The position numbers were made by a program, and so were the translations under genes. Below the pieces are notes generated by a model, which saw only the letters and a program-made list of their open reading frames with translations, did no database searches and was not told the origin of the DNA. Positions 1 to 5,199 of a DNA stretch of 8,622 bases are shown here, piece by piece. The DNA comes from Bacillota bacterium (GTDB taxonomy: Bacteria; Bacillota; Limnochordia; Darwinibacteriales; DTU012): positions 1-8,622 of the forward strand of contig JAAYLQ010000212.1 in assembly GCA_012521805.1 (NCBI GenBank), given 5' to 3'. Each line of letters opens with the position of its first letter. Within the stretch, counting starts at the first letter, position 1.

Positions 1-73
1 GTTTTGCTCATCGTTCCAAGCCTAAGAGGCCATAACTCAGCGTACAAACTTCACTACCTTTTAACGTAGCCTT

Positions 74-102
74 AGCATACCACAGTTTAGTAAGAAATAC
101 AA
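74..102 (-). promoter_or_regulatory. Possible sigma-A promoter pointing out of the window
   Basis: On the minus strand TTGTAT is followed after 17 bases by TATGCT. This is a moderate match to the sigma-A consensus, with correct spacing. It lies just past the rapZ stop and would drive a gene to the left of the window, where Firmicutes often carry yvcK and whiA after rapZ. No terminator-like hairpin separates rapZ from it, so read-through from rapZ is also possible. Nothing else is recognisable in the first 119 bases; a minus-strand ATG at 11 is too close to the edge to judge. Confidence 0.3.
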
Positions 103-119
103 GTAGAATCTTGAAAATT

Positions 120-995
120 TTATTTTTCCGGCAGATCCCTATGCCTTACCTGATTCTGGATGCCATCATGGGACAATCTTCTGCCTAATTCACGGCTGAT
201 GGCAACCGAACGGTGCTGACCTCCTGTGCACCCAATACCAATGGTCAGCCGCGCCTTTCCTTCCTTGCTGTATGCAGGGAGAAGTTCCACGATTAGGTCG
301 TAAAACTTGTCAATGAAAGCTTGTGTTTGCGGCCACTTAAGCACATAATCAGCAACGTCTTGGTCTTCTCCGGTCAACTCCTTTAAGCTGTCAATATAAA
401 ATGGGTTGGGAAGAAATCGGACATCAAAAATTATATCAGCATCATTGGGAACACCGTATTTAAATCCGAACGAGAGAAGGTTGATCTGCAGCAGCAGCTC
501 CGAATCATCTCTGCCAATTAGTGCGCTGTTAAGGTAGGCTTTCAGCTCAGAAGGCTTGATCGCGGAAGTGTCGACAATAATATGAGCTAGTTCCCGGACA
601 TCAGCCAGCAGTTTGCGCTCATGGCTAATACTGGCATAAAGACTGCCTTGTTCGGCGAGGGGATGGCGCCGCCTTGTTTCACTGAAGCGGCGAACCAGGA
701 TATCATCTTCGCACTCCAGAAATACCACTTTATATGGTACTCCACTTTCCTCCAGCCACTTGATCACATTGGTTAACTGGGCGAAATGCGCCTTACCGCG
801 AACGTCCATCGCAACAGCAACAGGACGAGTCTCTTCCGTGTTTTGGTGAATTCTGATCAGTTCAGGCAAAAGCGAGGGAGGTAGATTATCTATGCAGAAA
901 TAATCTAGGTCCTCTAATGCTTTCATCGCTTGGGTTTTTCCAGCTCCAGACAAACCAGTGACGATAACTATTTTAATATCTTTGCTGATGGTCAT
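120..995 (-). CDS. rapZ: RapZ/YvcJ family nucleotide-binding protein (RNase adapter)
   Basis: This is a P-loop protein of 291 aa, close to the usual RapZ length. The Walker A motif GLSGAGKT is at residues 14-21, followed by CIDNLPP near residues 34-40. The family's C-terminal signature GCTGGQHRS is at about 255-263. In Escherichia coli RapZ directs RNase E to the small RNA GlmZ and so tunes amino-sugar synthesis. In Bacillus the homologue YvcJ binds and hydrolyses nucleotides and affects competence, so the RNA-adapter role should not be assumed here. The ATG at 995 is preferred: AAAGGGTG at 1002-1009 lies six bases before it, whereas the in-frame ATG at 1019, eight codons upstream, lacks a clear ribosome binding site. 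The gene is divergent from the dehydrogenase gene; the usual partners yvcK and whiA, if present, lie outside the window. Confidence 0.93.
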   Translation of the reverse strand: MTISKDIKIVIVTGLSGAGKTQAMKALEDLDYFCIDNLPPSLLPELIRIHQNTEETRPVAVAMDVRGKAHFAQLTNVIKWLEESGVPYKVVFLECEDDILVRRFSETRRRHPLAEQGSLYASISHERKLLADVRELAHIIVDTSAIKPSELKAYLNSALIGRDDSELLLQINLLSFGFKYGVPNDADIIFDVRFLPNPFYIDSLKELTGEDQDVADYVLKWPQTQAFIDKFYDLIVELLPAYSKEGKARLTIGIGCTGGQHRSVAISRELGRRLSHDGIQNQVRHRDLPEK

Positions 996-1058
996 GGCTT
1001 TCACCCTTTCTTGGTTCATATTCTACTTCGAGCCTGCAGCGATGCATCCTTTTTTTTT

Positions 1059-1091
1059 GAATAATAAAACTCTTACCAAATCCGGCAAGAG
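1059..1091 (-). terminator. Terminator-like hairpin in the rapZ leader
   Basis: Read on the minus strand, CTCTTGCC, a six-base loop and GGTAAGAG form an 8-position stem with one mismatch, followed directly by TTTTATTATT. It lies between the likely rapZ promoter and the rapZ start, so it could be an attenuator. It could also stop transcription arriving antisense from the icd side. The plus strand has no U-tract after the hairpin. Confidence 0.4.
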
Positions 1092-1115
1092 CTGGGTACT
1101 CACTTTCTTATATCA

Positions 1116-1124
1116 ATTATACCA
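1116..1124 (-). promoter_or_regulatory. Extended -10 promoter element for rapZ
   Basis: The minus strand reads TGGTATAAT, a perfect TATAAT with the TGn extension. No good -35 hexamer lies 16-18 bases upstream, which is common for extended -10 promoters. It would give a rapZ leader of roughly 100 bases that includes the hairpin at 1059-1091. Confidence 0.45.
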
Positions 1125-1186
1125 GTTTTGAAAGGATTTAATGCGGTGACTCAAGAATAAAATGGAAATCAGCAAGGAGGGATACT

Positions 1187-2410
1187 ATGTACAAGGAACA
1201 AATCGCAGCTGCCACAGCTCATTTTGCACAAATTCTCGAACAGCAGCTGAAACGAGTGGAACGAATGAAACAGGAAGACACTTTTATTGATTTTCAGGAG
1301 CTACCGCGCATAGTAATTGGTATTGTCGGCGGAGACGGTATCGGTCCTTACATCGCAGCTCAAACCCAAAGAATTTTAGAACAACTGCTGGCCAATGAAA
1401 TCAGGGCAGGTAAAGTTGAACTGCGGACAATCGACGGACTGACAATCGAAAACCGCATCGCCCATATGGAATCGATTCCAAAGGCTGTTTTAGAGGAACT
1501 GCGGCAGTGCCATGTTGTGCTCAAGGGACCTACCACTACCCCCGATCAAAGCGCTGATATGCCCAACATTGAAAGTGCTAATGTCAGCATGCGGCGGGAA
1601 TTTGATCTGTTTGCCAATATCCGCCCGGTTCGAGTACCTGAACTGAATATCGATTGGATGTTCTTCCGGGAAAATACGGAAGGCGAGTATGTCCTCGGCA
1701 GTCAAGGCTTTGATGTTACCCCTGACTTAGCAGTAGACTTTAAAGTAACAACCACCCAAGGATCAGAACGAATTATCCGGGCAGCATTCGAATATGCCAA
1801 AAAACACGGTAAAAAGCGGGTTACAGTAGTGACTAAAGCCAATGTAGTAAAAACCACCGATGGCAAGTTTCTCAGCATCGCAAAACAGATCGCTGCTGAA
1901 TACCCAGAGATCACCTGCGATGACTGGTATATAGATATTATGACAGCTAAACTGATTGATCCCAGCCGCCGCTCAGATTTTGAGGTGCTGGTTATGCCAA
2001 ACCTCTATGGCGATATCTTAACTGACGAAGCGGCTCAGATCCAGGGCGGAGTCGGCACCGCTGGCAGTGCAAACATCGGCACTAAATACGCCATGTTTGA
2101 AGCAATCCACGGTTCTGCTCCCCGGATGGTGGCTGAAGGTCGTGCCCAGTATGCTGATCCCAGCAGTTTGATTAAAGCAGCGGTAATGATGCTGGAACAC
2201 ATTGGCTATAATGAGCAAGGGGAACAGCTGCAGATGGCGCTGGATATCTGCAGCCAATTTGAGCGCAAAGTAAAGCTCACCGGCCGCAGCGACGGAGCAA
2301 CTAATGAAGCATATACCGATTACATTCTAGCTACACTGGAAAATCCCCAGTTAGCCGATGTTTACCAGCGGTATCTGGCCGAGGCAGTAAGCAAAACGGA
2401 TCTCGCCTAA
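1187..2410 (+). CDS. icd: Isocitrate dehydrogenase (isocitrate/isopropylmalate family)
   Basis: This 407-aa beta-decarboxylating dehydrogenase would convert isocitrate to 2-oxoglutarate and CO2 in the cytoplasm. GDGIGP is at residues 49-54. The substrate loop reads SANVSMR, with S130, N132 and R136 matching the Ser-x-Asn-x3-Arg pattern of isocitrate enzymes (E. coli S113, N115, R119). R146 and the RENTEGEY motif (161-168) follow. VTKANVVKTT (216-225) carries the lysine, and D250, D276 and D280 are the likely metal ligands. About 38 residues, mostly helical, precede the first strand, longer than in E. coli IDH or LeuB. At the coenzyme loop HGSAPR (308-313) an arginine replaces the aspartate usual in NAD-dependent LeuB. 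AAGGAGGG sits six bases before the ATG. The citrate synthase-like neighbour favours isocitrate; homoisocitrate or isopropylmalate is less likely. Confidence 0.85.
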   Translation: MYKEQIAAATAHFAQILEQQLKRVERMKQEDTFIDFQELPRIVIGIVGGDGIGPYIAAQTQRILEQLLANEIRAGKVELRTIDGLTIENRIAHMESIPKAVLEELRQCHVVLKGPTTTPDQSADMPNIESANVSMRREFDLFANIRPVRVPELNIDWMFFRENTEGEYVLGSQGFDVTPDLAVDFKVTTTQGSERIIRAAFEYAKKHGKKRVTVVTKANVVKTTDGKFLSIAKQIAAEYPEITCDDWYIDIMTAKLIDPSRRSDFEVLVMPNLYGDILTDEAAQIQGGVGTAGSANIGTKYAMFEAIHGSAPRMVAEGRAQYADPSSLIKAAVMMLEHIGYNEQGEQLQMALDICSQFERKVKLTGRSDGATNEAYTDYILATLENPQLADVYQRYLAEAVSKTDLA

Positions 2411-2427
2411 GCGAGATCCGTTTTGGT
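2393..2427. terminator. Bidirectional terminator between convergent icd and citrate synthase genes
   Basis: A perfect 14-bp stem is formed by 2393-2406 and 2411-2424 around the loop CTAA. The right arm ends in TTTT followed by GGTTT. The left arm begins AAAA, which gives a U-tract on the minus strand. The left arm holds the last icd codons, and the stop TAA lies in the loop, so one element ends both genes. Confidence 0.9.
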
Positions 2428-3696
2428 TTAATCTACCCGACGCGGGTCTACCGTAAGAATCTTTTCTACTTCCTCCGGGTATTTAGCAATAAACAGTAAT
2501 TCGTCATTAGTCAGGGGCGCTTGGTTATGTAAGGCTGCATATTGAACCAATCGCAGAATATCTCGTTCGTTTTCTAGTTCCATGCCCAGCTGGCTGTATA
2601 CATGTCTCAGCCCTTTGACGCCCCCGTATTCGCCAGTTGTAATGATCCGACCTAACGGCCTGATTTCGTGGGGTTCAATTCCCAATTCATCCGGCGAGTA
2701 TAGCTCATAATTGCGGCGATCTTTGAGCATTCCATCGGCGTGGATTCCCGACTCATGGGCGAAGGCATTTTTACCAACACCGACTTGGTTAATTGGTATC
2801 GGCTGACCAAAGGCCATGGAAACATAATTGCATACCTTCCAGGCTTTAGTTAGATCGATTTTCTCATCCAGAATATCCAAATCCTGCATCCCCCGGGACT
2901 TCTTCAGAGCCAGAATTACTGAAACTAAGTCAGCGTTGCCTGCCCGCTCCCCCATCCCGTTTACTGTTGTGTTGATATAGGCGTCTACTCCGGCATCAAT
3001 TGCCCCCATCGCCCCTTCAACAGAGTTAGCTACCGCATAACCCAAATCATTGTGGCAGTGCAGTTCAATCGGAATCTGCACCGCTTCTGCAATCCGTTTA
3101 ACGCTGTCGTAGATTGAGACGGTGCGGTCATAACCAAGTGTGTCGCAGTAGCGAATGCGGTCAGCACCATGTTCCTTAGCTGCCATAGCAAACCGGATTA
3201 AGTAGTCTTCATCATAGCGTTTGTCCTTGGTATACACTTCTGTTCGGGAAGCATCCTCCGCGTTAACGCCAATTGTTTCAATACCGGCTTCTTTCGCACA
3301 GGCAACTGCTTCAGTCATCATTTTCAGCACATCTTCACGAGTTAACCGGCCGCCAAACTTACCATCGGTCATAATCTGGGATGTAGAAATGGACAGATTT
3401 AAATGCTTAATATTAGTATATTTTACTGCCCGCTCAACATCTTCAACGCTGGCCCGCACCCAGCCCTGGAGGCGCATCTCACCCATGGCACCTTTTTTGG
3501 CCAGTTCCAGATTGGCATTGATATAATTCCATTCATGCTGCAGAGCTGGAAAACCGATTTCACTCTGGTAAACTCCCATCTCACTTAGGTAAACATTGAG
3601 CATGGTTTTCTGCAGTTTAGAAAGTCCGATAAAAGCAGTTTGAACACCATCACGATTAGTTACATCAATAATATAAATTTTATTTTTCTTGGTCAT
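2428..3696 (-). CDS. Re-citrate synthase-like enzyme (homocitrate/isopropylmalate synthase family)
   Basis: The 422-aa product is a DRE-TIM metallolyase that condenses acetyl-CoA with a 2-oxoacid. DVTNRDGVQTA near the N-terminus carries the catalytic Arg-Asp, with TNRDG in place of the common TLRDG. LHCHND supplies the metal-binding HxH, NTTVNGMGERAGNA follows, and HESGIHADGML is the C-terminal His motif. The regulatory domain of full-length LeuA (about 510 aa) is absent. The adjacent isocitrate dehydrogenase points to oxaloacetate as acceptor, that is Re-citrate synthase as characterised in Clostridium kluyveri, feeding glutamate synthesis. Homocitrate synthase and citramalate synthase are the alternatives. 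The ATG at 3696 is chosen because AGGAGG (3704-3709) is seven bases upstream; the in-frame ATG at 3702 almost abuts it. Its leader has an attenuator-like hairpin. Confidence 0.75.
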   Translation of the reverse strand: MTKKNKIYIIDVTNRDGVQTAFIGLSKLQKTMLNVYLSEMGVYQSEIGFPALQHEWNYINANLELAKKGAMGEMRLQGWVRASVEDVERAVKYTNIKHLNLSISTSQIMTDGKFGGRLTREDVLKMMTEAVACAKEAGIETIGVNAEDASRTEVYTKDKRYDEDYLIRFAMAAKEHGADRIRYCDTLGYDRTVSIYDSVKRIAEAVQIPIELHCHNDLGYAVANSVEGAMGAIDAGVDAYINTTVNGMGERAGNADLVSVILALKKSRGMQDLDILDEKIDLTKAWKVCNYVSMAFGQPIPINQVGVGKNAFAHESGIHADGMLKDRRNYELYSPDELGIEPHEIRPLGRIITTGEYGGVKGLRHVYSQLGMELENERDILRLVQYAALHNQAPLTNDELLFIAKYPEEVEKILTVDPRRVD

Positions 3697-3725
3697 ATTC
3701 ATCCCTCCTAAAGATGAATTGATAC

Positions 3726-3756
3726 AAAAAATCCCTCATAGCTTATATGCTGAGGG
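3726..3756 (-). terminator. Attenuator-like hairpin in the citrate synthase leader
   Basis: On the minus strand CCCTCA and TGAGGG pair (6 bp) around a 12-base loop that can add two more pairs. A single A and then TTTTTT follow. It lies about 30 bases downstream of the expected transcription start and about 20 bases before the ribosome binding site, so it would end transcription before the gene. No T-box motif or other known riboswitch core is visible in this short leader. Confidence 0.5.
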
Positions 3757-3790
3757 TGTATAGAATTCAATAATATAATGTTATTTCAAG

Positions 3791-3819
3791 ATTATAGCAT
3801 GGAAGCCAGTAAATGTCAA
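3791..3819 (-). promoter_or_regulatory. Perfect-consensus sigma-A promoter for the citrate synthase-like gene
   Basis: The minus strand reads TTGACA (3814-3819), 17 bases, then TATAAT (3791-3796), with TGC just before the -10 giving an extended -10. Both hexamers and the spacing are exact. Transcription should start near 3784, leaving a leader of roughly 85 bases. Such a strong promoter fits control by the downstream attenuator rather than by weak initiation. Confidence 0.85.
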
Positions 3820-3851
3820 AAGCGATCCAGGCTAAATAATTGGTAAAAAAC

Positions 3852-3880
3852 TGAACCTTATTTAGAAATTCTGCGACTAT
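3852..3880 (+). promoter_or_regulatory. ECF-type promoter of the sigma factor operon
   Basis: TGAACC (3852-3857), a 16-base spacer and CGAC (3874-3877, continuing TAT) match the layout of Bacillus ECF promoters (TGAAAC-N16-CGTC/CGAC). No sigma-A promoter is evident here. Transcription would start near 3884, about 16 bases before the ATG. Its position in front of an ECF sigma gene suggests autoregulation. Confidence 0.65.
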
Positions 3881-3899
3881 AAGGGTGGAGGGGTTAAGG

Positions 3900-4379
3900 A
3901 TGATGAGCTTCGACGAAATTTATGAAGCATATCTAGACACTGTCTATAGCTTCCTTAAGTTTAAGTTAAATGATGAAAGTCTAATTGAAGAAATTCTGCA
4001 GGAAACCTTTCTCGCTGTCTACCGCGGCTTAGATCGACTGGCAGATGTAAAATCTATTAAGGCATGGATTCTCACCATTGCTCACCACAAAATGGTAGAT
4101 CAGCTGCGCAGTGTTAAATTTGATGAAGTAGAGCTAGATCAGAACATGCTTGTGGAAGATTTTTCAACAGACTTAACCCTTAAGGAAGCACTCAATCAGT
4201 TGGACCCCACCGCCTCAACTATAATCTACGGATTGTATGTCGAGCAGCTAACCTATCAAGAACTGGCTGAAATCATTGGAATTCCAGTTGGTACTGTCAA
4301 AAGCCGGGCTTATACAGCCCGTGCCAAGCTGCGGGACTGGTTTAAGGGAGGAGTTAAACATGAAAGCAGATTACTATAG
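3900..4379 (+). CDS. ECF-family RNA polymerase sigma factor (sigma-70 family)
   Basis: This 159-aa protein has the two-domain ECF layout. Region 2 (about 4-72) contains DESLIEEILQETFLAVYRG and KAWILTIAHHKMVDQLR. Region 4 (about 96-148) contains the helix-turn-helix LTYQELAEIIGIPVGTVKSR. Region 3 is absent, as in ECF sigmas. GGAGGGG at 3887-3893 lies 6-8 bases before the tandem ATGs at 3900 and 3903. A GTG at 3885 is in frame but overlaps this site and falls at the predicted transcription start, so it is rejected. The gene is first in a four-gene operon and overlaps the next gene by 20 bases, a usual arrangement with an anti-sigma factor. The signal and target genes cannot be told from the sequence. 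Confidence 0.92.
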   Translation: MMSFDEIYEAYLDTVYSFLKFKLNDESLIEEILQETFLAVYRGLDRLADVKSIKAWILTIAHHKMVDQLRSVKFDEVELDQNMLVEDFSTDLTLKEALNQLDPTASTIIYGLYVEQLTYQELAEIIGIPVGTVKSRAYTARAKLRDWFKGGVKHESRLL

Positions 4380-4704
4380 CGACCTAGCGTTAGGATACAT
4401 TCAAGGCAGCCTTACCCCACAGGAAAAGCAGGAAGTGTTTCAACTAATCATGGAAGCACCAGATTTTTGTGAAATACTCCTGCTTGAACTGGAACTTTCC
4501 AGAACACTAACCGAATGCAAAACTGCTCCTCCAAAAAAAACAGCAGCCAATGTTTATTTCCGGGTATTAGCATCCGCAGCGGCACAGCCATCCGCCAAAT
4601 TGGCAGAATCCTTCCTCACCCCAATTTTTAGGGCGAGTCTGCCAAATTTAGTTACCTGGATGATTTTCAATTATCAAAGGAGGGTATTTGTCGATGCAAG
4701 ATAG
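4360..4704 (+). CDS. Probable anti-sigma factor lacking zinc ligands
   Basis: I do not recognise the 114-aa product by family. Its position, overlapping the sigma gene by 20 bases with GGGAGGAG 6-7 bases before the ATG, suggests the cognate anti-sigma factor. Residues 5-50 resemble an anti-sigma domain in outline: a short helix ending in GYIQGSLTPQE, a helix, then DFCEILLLELELSRTL. The HxxxCxxC zinc motif of ZAS proteins is missing; only C37 and C53 are present and there is no histidine. The C-terminal part has a mildly hydrophobic stretch (about 85-104), but it contains proline, arginine and asparagine and is not a convincing membrane segment. The protein is probably soluble or peripheral. 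The gene runs 11 bases into the next one. Confidence 0.6.
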   Translation: MKADYYSDLALGYIQGSLTPQEKQEVFQLIMEAPDFCEILLLELELSRTLTECKTAPPKKTAANVYFRVLASAAAQPSAKLAESFLTPIFRASLPNLVTWMIFNYQRRVFVDAR

Positions 4705-4948
4705 AGAAGATATGAAGGAAATGGTTGAGATGTTTGACTTTATTGCGGGCAAAGCACCAGAGGTAATCAAGAATTTAATAAAAGCCGCATATTCTGAAGA
4801 AACCGCTACAGAGATGGGCAAAGCAGTAGGAGCATTTTATAAGCAGTTGATTGAAGCTGGGTTCAAACCAGAGGATGCTCTGTCTATGAGTAGAGATTAC
4901 ATCAATAATTTCCAGTCCTTTTTAGATAAACTTAATTCTGGCACATAG
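4694..4948 (+). CDS. Small helical protein of unknown function in the ECF operon
   Basis: The product is 84 aa, acidic at the N-terminus and predicted mostly helical, with no signal peptide, membrane segment or cysteine. The C-terminal half contains FYKQLIEAGFKPEDALSMSR and then DYI, a helix-turn-helix-like hairpin. Its pattern F-x2-QL-x3-G-P-E-x-A-Y returns in the next gene. AAGGAGGG (4677-4684) lies inside the anti-sigma gene. The ATG at 4694 is ten bases from AGGAGG, a little long, while an in-frame TTG at 4688 is only four away, so the start is uncertain by two codons. The 11-base overlap with the upstream gene and 7-base gap to the next suggest translational coupling and a shared role. 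I assign no function. Confidence 0.7.
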   Translation: MQDREDMKEMVEMFDFIAGKAPEVIKNLIKAAYSEETATEMGKAVGAFYKQLIEAGFKPEDALSMSRDYINNFQSFLDKLNSGT

Positions 4949-4955
4949 TAAAATT

Positions 4956-5171
4956 ATGCTGAGAACAATCGGTTTATTTATCAAAGGGATTGCTCGTTTA
5001 TTTGTGGGTAGTACTCTGATGCTGCCGTCCGTGCTGTATCAGAGGAAAAAAGCCACCAGAATATTTGCCAATCAACTGCGAAAGCAGGGAATCCCGGAGA
5101 AAGCGGTACAAGAACTAACCAAGTGCTATAAAAGTGCAGTTAGTCCCCGCAGCATAAAAATTTCCCAGTGA
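4956..5171 (+). CDS. Small basic, possibly membrane-associated protein of unknown function
   Basis: The product is 71 aa and strongly basic. Residues 4-28 form a hydrophobic stretch broken by Lys and Arg (GLFIKGIARLFVGSTLMLPS), which fits a peripheral or amphipathic membrane helix better than a full transmembrane span. The C-terminal part FANQLRKQGIPEKAVQELTK then CY repeats the motif of the preceding 84-aa protein, with one residue fewer in the turn. No ribosome binding site precedes the ATG, which lies seven bases after the upstream stop, so translation probably depends on coupling. Its stop codon lies inside the operon terminator stem. It could be a membrane sensor or effector of the sigma factor system, but that rests on position only. 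Confidence 0.65.
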   Translation: MLRTIGLFIKGIARLFVGSTLMLPSVLYQRKKATRIFANQLRKQGIPEKAVQELTKCYKSAVSPRSIKISQ

Positions 5172-5192
5172 TTCTAGATCACTGGGAAATTT
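5158..5192. terminator. Bidirectional terminator after the ECF operon
   Basis: A perfect 15-bp stem (5158-5172 with 5178-5192) surrounds the loop TCTAG. The right arm ends in AAATTT. On the minus strand the tail is five Ts, because the left flank is AAAAA. The stop TGA of the 71-aa gene (5169-5171) is in the left arm. The element serves the plus-strand operon and the convergent exported-protein gene. Confidence 0.9.
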
Positions 5193-5199
5193 GCTCTGC

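Noticed and set aside
1..60. Possible structured RNA or riboswitch at the left edge on the minus strand
   Set aside because: Only a 4-bp hairpin is visible, and no known core motif is present in the short stretch available.
1490..2257. Three minus-strand open frames inside the isocitrate dehydrogenase gene
   Set aside because: All are antisense to conserved coding sequence, with no start signals and no recognisable domain.
3221..3588. Two plus-strand open frames within the citrate synthase-like gene
   Set aside because: They lie antisense to a well-conserved enzyme, have no ribosome binding site and show no family motifs.
2428..3696. 2-isopropylmalate synthase (leuA)
   Set aside because: The C-terminal leucine-sensing domain is missing and the neighbour has an isocitrate-type substrate loop, not an isopropylmalate-type one.
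3703..3790. T-box or known riboswitch in the citrate synthase leader
   Set aside because: The leader is only about 85 bases and lacks the T-box sequence and any aptamer core I can recognise.
3885..3899. GTG start for the ECF sigma factor
   Set aside because: It overlaps the GGAGGGG ribosome binding site and coincides with the predicted transcription start; the ATGs at 3900/3903 fit better.
4276..4359. Longer form of the anti-sigma candidate
   Set aside because: The extension overlaps the conserved helix-turn-helix of the sigma gene, and the ATG at 4360 has its own ribosome binding site.
4360..4704. Zinc-binding (ZAS/HC2) anti-sigma domain
   Set aside because: There is no histidine and only two distant cysteines, so the HxxxCxxC motif is absent.
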